Below, piece by piece: positions 1 to 6,067 of a stretch of 6,067 nt of DNA (its first letter is position 1; the number at the start of each line of letters is the position of its first letter). The notes under the pieces were generated by a model. The model was not told the DNA's origin, did not search any database, and was given only the letters and a program-made list of their open reading frames with translations. Origin of the DNA: Planctomycetota bacterium. GTDB lineage: Bacteria > Planctomycetota > Planctomycetia > Gemmatales > Gemmataceae. A program made the position numbers and the translations under genes. The stretch is taken from the NCBI GenBank assembly GCA_016200155.1, contig JACQFG010000045.1, positions 1-6,067 of the forward strand, given 5' to 3'.

Positions 1-832
1 CATCTACGGCCTAGACCCCAAAAGCAGGATTATCGAGAACGCCAAGAAGGAAGAAGGCGGCGGCACCCTCGTGCCCACTGATCGACGCAAGGTGGCCATG
101 GGTAATTCGCTCGCCCGCAAACTGGATAAGAAGGTCGGCGACAAGGTCGAACTTACCGGTGGATTTGAATTCGAAATCATTGGCATCTTTGAGAGCAACA
201 ATCTGCTCGAAAGCAACGGCGCTGTCATGCCGATCGCGGAGATGCAAGAAATCCTGAATCAGCCCAACAAGGTCACCACCATGCTGATCATTCTCAAGCA
301 GTCGCACAAGGCGCCCGAAAAGGTCGCGCTGGTGAAGTCGCAGATTGAGGCCCTGCGCGATCCAGCCGGGAAGTCGCTGAACATCGACGTGCAGTCGACG
401 CGCGACCACGTCAGCACCAACATGGAAACGCAAGCGCTCAAGGGCCTCGCCTGGGCCGCCTCCCTGATCGCCATCCTGATCGGCTTTGTGTCGATGCTCA
501 ACACGATGATGATGTCGATTGCCGAGCGGATTCGCGAGATCGCCACCTTCCGGGCGATCGGCTGGCGCAAGTGGCGCATCATGCGGATGATCTTCATGGA
601 GTCGCTGATTCTCTCGATCGTCGGGGCGGTGGTCGGCGTGTTGCTGGCCATTCCACTCATGGAGTTTCTGGCCAACTTCAGCATGACGAGTTCGTTGGTG
701 ACCAGCAAGCTCACCCTCGAAACGCTGGCCAAGGGCATCGGCATGGGCCTGATCGCCGGGTTCCTCGGCTCCGTCTACCCGGCATTCATCGCGGCCAACC
801 TGTCGCCGGCGTCGGCGCTGCGGCATGAGTGA
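1..832 (+). CDS. ABC transporter permease, MacB/FtsX family (C-terminal part, 5' end outside window)
   Basis: The reading frame is open from base 2 to the TGA at 830-832, giving 276 visible residues; the true start lies upstream. Visible residues about 24-140 are hydrophilic and resemble the end of a MacB-type periplasmic core domain (the region around NSLARKLDKKVGDKVEL is typical). An FtsX-type permease domain follows, with three hydrophobic segments at about 148-171, 201-223 and 243-265. Between the first two is the family signature of a membrane segment ending in NTMMMSI, then ERIREIATFRAIGWRKWRI. The C-terminus has the usual YPAFIAANLSPASALRHE ending, so the 3' end is intact. Such permeases sit in the cytoplasmic membrane with a separate ATPase and move lipoproteins, peptides or drugs, or transmit mechanical force. 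The substrate cannot be read from the sequence. The ATPase partner would be expected upstream, outside the window. The family is secure; the exact subfamily is not. Confidence 0.93.
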   Translation, partial: IYGLDPKSRIIENAKKEEGGGTLVPTDRRKVAMGNSLARKLDKKVGDKVELTGGFEFEIIGIFESNNLLESNGAVMPIAEMQEILNQPNKVTTMLIILKQSHKAPEKVALVKSQIEALRDPAGKSLNIDVQSTRDHVSTNMETQALKGLAWAASLIAILIGFVSMLNTMMMSIAERIREIATFRAIGWRKWRIMRMIFMESLILSIVGAVVGVLLAIPLMEFLANFSMTSSLVTSKLTLETLAKGIGMGLIAGFLGSVYPAFIAANLSPASALRHE

Positions 833-877
833 TCGCCTGGCGGTCACTGCGCGCTCGCCCAATTTTCCAGATTCTTG

Positions 878-906
878 TTGACATCCGATCTCAGGCTCGT
901 TAGGGT
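878..906 (+). promoter_or_regulatory. Possible sigma70-type promoter upstream of the DUF1559 gene
   Basis: A perfect TTGACA lies at 878-883. After a 17-base spacer comes TAGGGT at 901-906, which matches the TATAAT consensus at only three of six positions. The local sequence is more AT-rich than the neighbouring genes. If used, transcription would start near 913 and leave a leader of about 140 bases before the ATG at 1056. That leader contains a small hairpin with arms GGGAC (965-969) and GTCCC (978-982). The -35 match and spacing are good and the -10 is poor, so this is a candidate only. Planctomycete promoters are not well enough defined for more certainty. Confidence 0.35.
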
Positions 907-1044
907 CACTTCTTAATATTTCATTCTCTATTGTTCCCGACTCCGTTTTTCGTCGCTGGCACAGGGGACTACAGTAGGTCCCGCGCTGCCGGCAATCGGG
1001 GGCCGCTGAATACTTGCATCATTCCATTTCATCATTCGCGCGAA

Positions 1045-1049
1045 AGAGG
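1045..1049 (+). promoter_or_regulatory. Ribosome binding site of the DUF1559 gene
   Basis: AGAGG, extending to AGAGGT, lies six bases before the ATG at 1056. It is the clearest Shine-Dalgarno sequence in the window. It supports ATG 1056 over the upstream in-frame TTG at 1014, which would add 14 residues before a prepilin leader that is normally at the N-terminus. Confidence 0.75.
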
Positions 1050-1055
1050 TGCCAC

Positions 1056-2044
1056 ATGGATCGCAGACGGTCGGCGTTCACGCTCATCGAACTGCTCGTC
1101 GTCATCGCCATCATCGCCATTCTCATCGCCCTCCTGGTGCCGGCCGTGCAAAAGGTCCGCGAGGCGGCGGCCCGAACGCAGTGCGGCAACAACCTCAAAC
1201 AGTGGGGCATCGCCAGCCACAACTTTCACGACAACTTCAAGCGTCTCCCCCCCGCACTCGGCATGACCACCGGCAACTCGACCTCGACCTCCAATGCCGG
1301 CTTCGGCAATGCCATCTTCCACATGCTCGCCTACATCGACCAGGGCACGACCTACAACGCCTCCATTGGCACCTTTCTGGGCGTCCCCAATGTCTATTTC
1401 GCGGCCAACAACCAGGTCTACTCCTCGATCGTGCCGACACTCGTCTGTCCGTCCAACCCGGCCGCCACGCCGAACCCGGTGGTCGCAAACGGCGTGAGCT
1501 GGGGCATCAGCTGTTACGGGTTCAACTCACTGGTTTTTTGCCGCGAGAATGGCATCAATCAGACCAACCCGCCGACGTCCAACGGCAAGAGCTTCGATCC
1601 GTCGGGCACGACTCGGCTCACGCAGATTTCGGACGGGCCCTCCAACACCATCCTCATCGCTGAACGCTATCCGCAGTGCACGAATGCCAGCTGGCCGTCG
1701 GGCGGAAGCTACTGGGCGTACTGCGCGTTGACGAGCCCTGCTCTGCCCGCGCCGATGAACCCTCCGGCCGCGCCGTTGTACCCCGGCATGCAGATCAGCT
1801 ATTTCGCCGCCGTTGCCGCCGGCGCCACGGCAATCGGCCCGGCCTCGAAGTTCCAGATCGCGCCGACGCCGTTCCTGGGCAACTGCGATCCGATGCGCGC
1901 CGCCACCCCCATACCACCGGCATGACTACCTGCTTCGCCGACGGCAGTGTCCGCACCATTTCCGCCACCGTCAGCCCGAATACCTGGTGGTTCGTGTGCA
2001 CCCCTCAAGGCGGCGAAGCGAATGGACCCGATCTCGATCCGTGA
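1056..2044 (+). CDS. DUF1559 domain protein with prepilin-type N-terminal leader, interrupted by a frameshift near 1906-1910
   Basis: From ATG 1056 the product begins with a short basic leader, then AFTLIELLVVIAIIAILIAL, the prepilin cleavage/methylation motif. Ala7 is at -1 where many type IV pilins have Gly, and Glu12 is the +5 glutamate. The DUF1559 hallmark VPAVQKVREAAARTQCGNN follows, then the family pattern including SDGPSNTILIAER. Known members are a large planctomycete-specific, pseudopilin-like family of unknown function, presumably inserted in the cytoplasmic membrane. In the starting frame the protein stops at 1923-1925 after 289 codons, just before the conserved C-terminal block. 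That block (TTCFADGSVRTISATVSP, then NTWWFVCTPQGGEANG) is intact in the -1 frame and ends with the TGA at 2042-2044. Joining the frames at 1910 gives about 329 residues, a normal family length. This may be a sequencing error, a recent mutation or recoding. The small lipoprotein gene downstream is a common neighbour of this family. Confidence 0.9.
1906..1910 (+). other. Frameshift site in a run of five cytosines
   Basis: Codons ACC (1905-1907) and CCC (1908-1910) are followed in frame by ATA and soon by the TGA at 1923-1925. Reading CAT from 1910-1912 instead restores the expected Thr-Pro-His sequence and the conserved C-terminal block. One extra C in the run would repair the gene. A Pro-tRNA on CCC could also slip back one base and still pair fully with CCC (1907-1909), so recoding is mechanically possible. 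A homopolymer error or a real one-base deletion is simpler. Confidence 0.85.
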
Positions 2045-2050
2045 CACCCA

Positions 2051-2109
2051 TCAGAGCCTGAAGCGTGAGCGATGGACTGCGCTTCCTTTGCTCACGCTTC
2101 AGGCTCTGA
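2051..2109. repeat. Long inverted repeat, REP-like intergenic hairpin
   Basis: Bases 2051-2070 and 2090-2109 are perfect 20-base reverse complements (the left arm begins TCAGAGCCTGAAGCG). The pairing continues inward with G-T, A-T, one T-T mismatch, then G-C, G-C and A-T, leaving a seven-base loop at 2077-2083. The total is about 26 positions per arm. It starts six bases after the DUF1559 stop and ends 19 bases before the lipoprotein ATG. There is no T-run on either side, so it is not a textbook intrinsic terminator, though such a strong stem could still stop or stabilise transcripts. Arms of the type GCCTGAAGCG...CGCTTCAGGC resemble intergenic repeats I recall from planctomycete genomes, so a dispersed REP-like element is my inference. 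The inverted repeat itself is directly visible. Confidence 0.88.
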
Positions 2110-2128
2110 AATCGCCCGTCCTTCCCCT

Positions 2129-2488
2129 ATGAAAAAACTCATCCTTGTCATCGTGCTCCTCATACCCGGCTGCGGTCCCGGCAAGGGCGACGTCACTGGC
2201 GTCGTCTACCACCAAAAGAAGCCGCTCCCCGGCGGCACCATCACCTTCTACGATGAACACAAGGGTGTCGCCTCCGGCAAGATTGAACCCGATGGCAAAT
2301 ACACCGTCACCGGCGTCACCACAGGCAGCGCTCGCATCGCCGTCGTCGTGCCCATGGCGATCGCCGCGCCCGGCGTCGCGGCCCCCAAGGTTGCCCCGAT
2401 CGACCCCAAGTATGCAGACCCGGCAAAGTCGGGACTGACCTGCAAGGTCGGCGCCGGCTCACAGGTCCATCAAGTTGACCTGGATTGA
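2129..2488 (+). CDS. Small lipoprotein, carboxypeptidase-regulatory-like domain
   Basis: The 119-residue product starts MKKLILVIVLLIPGCG, a lipoprotein signal peptide with Cys15 as the probable lipidated residue. Pro at -2 makes the lipobox slightly unusual. Residues about 19-75 follow the beta-sandwich pattern GDVTGVVYHQKKPLPGG, then TITFYDE, then GKIEPDGKYTVTGVTTG, as in transthyretin-like carboxypeptidase-regulatory domains. The tail IDPKYADPAKSGLTCKVGAG is also typical of small planctomycete lipoproteins encoded next to DUF1559 genes. The function is unknown; the protein is probably an anchored envelope component, with no catalytic motif seen. ATG 2129 is preferred to the in-frame ATG 2072, which lies inside the inverted repeat and would bury the signal peptide. 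No clear Shine-Dalgarno sequence precedes it. It probably shares a message with the PqaA-type gene 23 bases downstream. Confidence 0.85.
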   Translation: MKKLILVIVLLIPGCGPGKGDVTGVVYHQKKPLPGGTITFYDEHKGVASGKIEPDGKYTVTGVTTGSARIAVVVPMAIAAPGVAAPKVAPIDPKYADPAKSGLTCKVGAGSQVHQVDLD

Positions 2489-2511
2489 TCAACATCGTCA
2501 CGAGAACCAAC

Positions 2512-3831
2512 ATGCTCCGACCATTCCTCTGCCTCATCGTCGTGGGATTCTTTTTTTTCCCTGCCCAAGCCCATGCCAGCCTGCTCGACTACGTCAAGAA
2601 GCCCGATGACTCCTACTCGTGGAAGCTCAACAAGAAAATCGAACACAAGCTCGGTGACGTTTACGATCTGCGCCTCGTTTCGCAGACCTGGCAAGGCATC
2701 AAGTGGGAACACCCGCTCCAGGTCTACGTCCCCAAGGGCGTCAAACCCACCGAGACCATCGTCCTGTGGAACCAGGGTGGCAAACCCAGTGAAAACAGCA
2801 TCCTGGCCGGCATGATGATGGCCCAGAAAGCCAACGCGCCGGTCGCGTTCCTCTACGGCATTCCCAATCAGCCCCTTTTCGGCGACGTCAAGAAAAAGGG
2901 CCTCACCGAGGACGCCCTGATCGCCGAGACCTTTGTCCGCTATCTCGCCAGCAAGGACGAAAGCTGGCCGCTCCTGTTCCCGATGGTCAAGAGCCTCGTC
3001 AAAGCGATGGACGCCCTGCAAGCGTTCGCCCAGCGCGAGTGGAACTTCGTCGTCCGCTGGTTCCTCGTCACCGTCGGGTCCAAGCGCGGGTGGACCACGT
3101 GGCTCACCGCCGCCGTCGAGCCGCGCGTCAAGGCGATCGCGCCGCTGGTGATCGACACGCTCAACATGCAGGCCCAGCTGCCGCACCAGCTCAAGAGCTA
3201 TGGCCGATACAGCGAGATGATCGACGATTACGTGAAGCGCGACCTGGTGCCGATGCCGAAGACGGAACGCGCGATGAAGCTGTGGGGCATGGTCGATCCG
3301 TGGGTGTACCGCGAGAAGCTGACGATGCCGACGATGATCATCAACGGCGCCAACGATCCGTACTGGACGGTGGACGCGCTCAACCTGTACTGGGACGACC
3401 TGAAGTCGCCGCGCTGGATCGCGTATGTTCCGAACGCCGGGCACAACCTGATGGAGAAAACGCCGCTGGGCATCCCCGACCCGACGCGCGTCGCCAACAC
3501 ACTCGGCGCCTTCGCGCGTCATCAGATCCACGGCGTCAAGATGCCGAAGCTGACCTGGAAGCACGACGACCACGAAGGCAAGCCGCGTCTGACGGTGCAG
3601 TCCGACCCGCTGCCGACGAAGGCGAGACTGTGGGTCGCGGACGCCGAGAAACGCGACTTCCGCAAGAGCACGTGGAAAGAACATGCAGCGAAAGTGAATG
3701 CCGAGTCGGTGGTCGGCACGATCGATGGCCCGAACGGCGGCTATCGCGTGTTCTATGGCGAAATGGAGTATGCGATCGATGGGATGACGTTCTATCTGAG
3801 CACGCAGGTGAGGGTTCTCGAAAAAAAATAG
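2512..3831 (+). CDS. Exported PhoPQ-activated pathogenicity-related (PqaA-type) protein
   Basis: The 439-residue product starts with a signal peptide (MLRPFLCLIVVG, four Phe, then a likely cleavage site AHA|S after residue 22), so it is exported. Family landmarks in order are: LLDYVKKPDDSYSW near the mature N-terminus, SQTWQGIKWEHPLQVYVPKG, IPNQPLF (about 117-123), WPLLFPMVKSLVKAMDALQ (from 152), GSKRGWTTWLTAAVEPRVKA (from 189), VDPWVYREKLTMP, INGANDPYW and VPNAGHNL, then a C-terminal beta-rich domain. By analogy with alpha/beta hydrolases the likely triad is Ser190, Asp282 and His311; this is inference. The family is named after Salmonella PqaA, and the substrate is unknown. Two oddities stand out. 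About five extra residues (FVVRWFLV region, 179-186) precede the nucleophile, and Val188 replaces the usual Gly two residues before Ser190. Synonymous codon choice also changes abruptly near 3110-3120. ATG 2512 gives a clean signal peptide; TTG 2485 overlaps the upstream stop and is less likely. Confidence 0.9.
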   Translation: MLRPFLCLIVVGFFFFPAQAHASLLDYVKKPDDSYSWKLNKKIEHKLGDVYDLRLVSQTWQGIKWEHPLQVYVPKGVKPTETIVLWNQGGKPSENSILAGMMMAQKANAPVAFLYGIPNQPLFGDVKKKGLTEDALIAETFVRYLASKDESWPLLFPMVKSLVKAMDALQAFAQREWNFVVRWFLVTVGSKRGWTTWLTAAVEPRVKAIAPLVIDTLNMQAQLPHQLKSYGRYSEMIDDYVKRDLVPMPKTERAMKLWGMVDPWVYREKLTMPTMIINGANDPYWTVDALNLYWDDLKSPRWIAYVPNAGHNLMEKTPLGIPDPTRVANTLGAFARHQIHGVKMPKLTWKHDDHEGKPRLTVQSDPLPTKARLWVADAEKRDFRKSTWKEHAAKVNAESVVGTIDGPNGGYRVFYGEMEYAIDGMTFYLSTQVRVLEKK

Positions 3832-3847
3832 GCGCGCATCGAAGCCC

Positions 3848-3882
3848 AGCGGTGAGCCCGGCAAGCCCCTGGGATCACCGCT
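3848..3882. terminator. Hairpin downstream of the PqaA-type gene, possible terminator or REP-like element
   Basis: AGCGGTGA (3848-3855) pairs perfectly with TCACCGCT (3875-3882). After one G-A mismatch, CCC (3857-3859) pairs with GGG (3871-3873), leaving an 11-base loop. It lies 16 bases after the PqaA-type stop. The sequence after it is moderately T-rich (TTCG, then CACTTCTTGG) but has no continuous T-run, so intrinsic termination is plausible rather than proven. It differs in sequence from the inverted repeat at 2051-2109. Confidence 0.45.
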
Positions 3883-3897
3883 TTCGTCACTTCTTGG

Positions 3898-3926
3898 TTG
3901 CATTTCGCCGACCATTTTGCGATAAA
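3898..3926 (+). promoter_or_regulatory. Probable promoter of the PSCyt1/DUF1549/DUF1553 gene
   Basis: TTGCAT (3898-3903) and GATAAA (3921-3926) are separated by 17 bases. A TGC at 3918-3920 directly before the -10 gives an extended -10 arrangement. GATAAA matches TATAAT at four of six positions, and the region 3915-3930 is distinctly AT-rich in this GC-rich sequence. The predicted start near 3933 would leave a leader of roughly 43 bases. Its place after a hairpin and before a new gene supports a separate transcription unit. Confidence 0.45.
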
Positions 3927-3975
3927 TATTAGACACTCAAGAATCCCGCCAGGCCGCTTTTTCCCGAGTCATGCC

Positions 3976-6067
3976 ATGATGCGAATCGCTTCGATATTCT
4001 CTATCGCTGTAACTTTCACGATGATCGGCAACTCCGCAATTGCGCAGCAGACGGGCGCGCTCACCTTCGAGAAATCGGTCCTCCCAATTTTCGAAGCGAA
4101 GTGCCTGAAGTGCCATGGCGAGAAGCGGCAGCGGGCCATGCTCGATTTGCGCACCAAGCCGGCCATCGTCAAGGGCGGCGAGGCCGGTGCAGCGCTCAAG
4201 CCGGGATCGCTCAAGGACAGCCTGCTGTGGGAGAAGATCCGCACCGACCAGATGCCGGAGGGCGAGACGAAGCTGACGGCGGCCGAGAAGGACACGATCC
4301 GCCGCTGGATCGAAGCGGGAGCGCCGGGCGACGACAAAGCGGTCTCGCCGCGCGGGCCCGACCTGTCGATCACCGACGAGGACCGCAAGTTCTGGGCGTT
4401 TCAGACCCCCGTTCGGCCCAAGATGCCCGCGGTAAGAACCAGCAATCCGATCGATGCGTTCATCATCGACGCACTGCAAAAGAAGAATCTGGCGATGTCG
4501 CCCGAAGCGGAGCCGCTCGTGTTGTTGCGGCGCGTCACGTTCGATCTGACGGGGTTGCCGCCGACTCCTGCGGAGATCGAGGATTTTCTGAAGGACTGCG
4601 CCAGCGCCAAGCCGCAAGCGGCGTATGAGAAGGTCGTCAATCGCTTACTGGCGAGCCCGCGCTACGGCGAACGCTGGGCCCGGCACTGGCTCGACCTCGC
4701 GGGCTATGCCGACTCCGAGGGCATCCTCGACGCCGACTATGTTCGCTCGGCGGCGTGGCGTTATCGCGATTACGTCATCCGCGCGTTCAACGCTGACAAG
4801 CCATATGATCGATTCCTGCAGGAGCAGATCGCTGGCGACGAGCTGGTCGATTACTGGACCGTGCATCAAACGGCGAAGGAGTTGCCGCCGCACGTCGTTG
4901 AAGCGCTTGTCGCGACAGGCTATCTGCGCTGCGCATCGGACACGAGCCGGCCCGACTTCGTCAGCATCAAGAACGCGCCGGGCTACTACTTTCAAACGCT
5001 CGACGACACGCTCAAGATCGTTTGTTCGAGCACCATGGGCCTGACGGTGCAATGCGCCAAGTGTCACACGCACAAGTACGACCCGATTCCGCAGACCGAT
5101 TACTATCGCATGCAAGCGATCTTCATGTCGGGCTATCGGCCCAGCCAGTGGGTGCCGCAGGTGCAACGCAAGCTGAGTGACGCATCGGCCCTCCAGGAGA
5201 AAGAGGCGAAGGAGCTTGCGGCCAAGATCGATGCCCTCGTCGCTCCGCTGAAGCAACGGCAAACGGCCATCCAGACCGCCGCGATTCGGGAAAGGTTTCT
5301 GAAAGCAGCCAAAGGGGACCTATTCGCGGCTCTTACCGCCGACCCTGCCAAACGCACCGACGACCAAAAAATGCTCGTGAACAAGTTCGAGGCGGACCTC
5401 AAGGCGGCCACGCCGAAACTTATCCAGCAAGTAGACCTCGACCCTTTTCGCAAGAAGGAGGTCCAGCAGATCATCGACGAGATCAAGATGCACGAGGCAA
5501 AGAAGCGAACCTTCGCCGAGATCCGCGCGTTTTACGATTTGCCCGGCGAAGTGAAAACCCATTTGCTGAAGCGCGGCGAATACTTGCAGCCCGGTCCCGA
5601 GGTGCAGCCCGGCGTCCTGCGGGCGTTAGTCAACCACAAGGAGTTCGAGCTGCCGCCGCGTTCCAAGGATGCGAAGACCAGCGGCCGACGTTTGGCGTTC
5701 GCGCAATGGTTGACGAGCCCGCAGCATCCGCTGACGGCGCGCGTCCTCATCAATCGACTCTGGCTGCACCACTTCGGCGTCGGCCTCGTCGCCACGCCGG
5801 ACAACTTCGGCAAGACCGGCGCGCCGCCGTCGCATCCGGAGCTGCTCGACTGGCTGGCCACGGAGTTCGTCGCCCAGAAGTGGTCGATCAAAACGATGCA
5901 CCGCCTGATCGTGCATTCCAACACGTACAAACAGACGTCCGCGTTTCGATTGAAGGACCACGCAAACGCAAAGCATATCGATCCTGACAACCGCCTTCTA
6001 TGGCGGCAACGATTGCGCCGCCTCGAAGGGGAAGCCATGCGCGACGCGGTTTTGACGGTCAGCGGCG
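3976..6067 (+). CDS. PSCyt1-DUF1549-DUF1553 domain protein (planctomycete-type cytochrome), 3' end outside window
   Basis: The frame is open from ATG 3976 to the window end, giving 697 codons. Residues 1-23 form a signal peptide with a likely AIA|QQ cleavage site, so the protein is exported. Residues about 30-115 are a PSCyt1 domain with haem motif C43-LK-C46-H47, the later RTDQMPEGETKLTAAE (distal Met candidate) and RRWIEAGAP. DUF1549 runs from about 156 (NPIDAFIIDAL, RRVTFDLTGLPPTPAEIEDF, RYGERWARHWLDLAGYADS) to about 380. Near its end is a second CXXCH, C360-AK-C363-H364, followed by HKYDPIPQTDYY. Residues about 396-510 are charged and Lys/Glu-rich with probable coiled coil. KTHLLKRGEYLQPGPEVQPG follows, and DUF1553 starts near 570 (RRLAFAQWLTSPQHPLTARV, then INRLWLHHFGVGLV). 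Family members reach roughly 700-1,100 residues. Their function is poorly known; links to polysaccharide breakdown or electron transfer have been suggested. A DUF1501 gene often follows. No Shine-Dalgarno sequence is seen. ATG 3979 is an equally possible start. Confidence 0.95.
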   Translation, partial: MMRIASIFSIAVTFTMIGNSAIAQQTGALTFEKSVLPIFEAKCLKCHGEKRQRAMLDLRTKPAIVKGGEAGAALKPGSLKDSLLWEKIRTDQMPEGETKLTAAEKDTIRRWIEAGAPGDDKAVSPRGPDLSITDEDRKFWAFQTPVRPKMPAVRTSNPIDAFIIDALQKKNLAMSPEAEPLVLLRRVTFDLTGLPPTPAEIEDFLKDCASAKPQAAYEKVVNRLLASPRYGERWARHWLDLAGYADSEGILDADYVRSAAWRYRDYVIRAFNADKPYDRFLQEQIAGDELVDYWTVHQTAKELPPHVVEALVATGYLRCASDTSRPDFVSIKNAPGYYFQTLDDTLKIVCSSTMGLTVQCAKCHTHKYDPIPQTDYYRMQAIFMSGYRPSQWVPQVQRKLSDASALQEKEAKELAAKIDALVAPLKQRQTAIQTAAIRERFLKAAKGDLFAALTADPAKRTDDQKMLVNKFEADLKAATPKLIQQVDLDPFRKKEVQQIIDEIKMHEAKKRTFAEIRAFYDLPGEVKTHLLKRGEYLQPGPEVQPGVLRALVNHKEFELPPRSKDAKTSGRRLAFAQWLTSPQHPLTARVLINRLWLHHFGVGLVATPDNFGKTGAPPSHPELLDWLATEFVAQKWSIKTMHRLIVHSNTYKQTSAFRLKDHANAKHIDPDNRLLWRQRLRRLEGEAMRDAVLTVSG

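Noticed and set aside
832..850. Possible hairpin at the end of the permease gene (GATCGCC and GGCGGTC)
   Set aside because: The arms nearly touch, so the inner pairs cannot form, and no T-run follows. It is too weak to call a terminator.
11..862. A 283-codon open frame on the - strand opposite the ABC permease
   Set aside because: It lies over the conserved FtsX domain and encodes an Arg/His/Asp-rich sequence with no family signature, so it is a shadow.
1014..1055. TTG 1014 as the start of the DUF1559 protein
   Set aside because: It has no ribosome binding site and would place 14 residues before the prepilin leader. ATG 1056 has AGAGG at good spacing.
2485..2511. TTG 2485 as a coupled start of the PqaA-type protein, overlapping the lipoprotein stop
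   Set aside because: It would add nine polar residues before the signal peptide. ATG 2512 gives a standard signal peptide.
2470..3936. A 488-codon open frame on the - strand opposite the PqaA-type gene
   Set aside because: It is antisense to a well-supported family member. Its product is a low-complexity Arg/His/Asp/Val-rich sequence typical of the mirror frame of GC-rich genes, with no recognisable domain.
3937..4617. A 226-codon open frame on the - strand opposite the start of the cytochrome gene
   Set aside because: It overlaps the PSCyt1 domain with its CXXCH motif, and its product is an Arg/Leu-rich mirror-frame sequence.
1..6067. tRNA, rRNA, CRISPR arrays, insertion sequences, toxin-antitoxin or phage-defence genes
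   Set aside because: I looked for these by eye on both strands and saw no cloverleaf, regularly spaced repeats, transposase or defence-type motifs. The window holds ordinary planctomycete envelope genes.

Overview
The window looks like chromosomal DNA from a planctomycete, probably of the Pirellula/Gemmata type. The basis is the gene families, not a database search: a DUF1559 protein with an H-type prepilin leader, a small lipoprotein with a carboxypeptidase-regulatory-like fold, a PhoPQ-activated (PqaA-type) protein, and a large PSCyt1/DUF1549/DUF1553 cytochrome. Base composition is GC-rich. Shine-Dalgarno sequences are mostly weak. All genes supported here are on the + strand.

Layout: (1) 1-832 is the 3' end of an ABC-transporter permease of the MacB/FtsX family, whose 5' part lies outside the window. 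(2) 833-1055 is a spacer with a possible sigma70-type promoter and a clear ribosome binding site. (3) 1056-2044 is a DUF1559 gene whose conserved C-terminal block is in a different frame; one missing base in a run of five Cs near 1906-1910 explains this. (4) 2051-2109 is a long, nearly perfect inverted repeat. (5) 2129-2488 encodes the small lipoprotein. (6) 2512-3831 encodes an exported PqaA-type alpha/beta-hydrolase-like protein. (7) 3832-3975 is a spacer with a hairpin (3848-3882) and a reasonable promoter (3898-3926). (8) 3976 to the window end is the first 697 codons of a PSCyt1-DUF1549-DUF1553 protein with two haem-binding CXXCH motifs; its 3' end is outside the window.

Genes 3, 5 and 6 are close together and could be co-transcribed, although the inverted repeat between genes 3 and 5 may separate or stabilise their messages. 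The cytochrome gene appears to have its own promoter. All products are predicted to be membrane-bound, lipid-anchored or exported, so this is a cell-envelope region, but nothing shows that they form one pathway.

I did not find a convincing undescribed system. The points most worth checking are the DUF1559 frameshift, the inverted repeat, and the PqaA-type gene. That gene has a short insertion and a changed residue next to its predicted nucleophile, and an abrupt change of synonymous codon choice at the same place.
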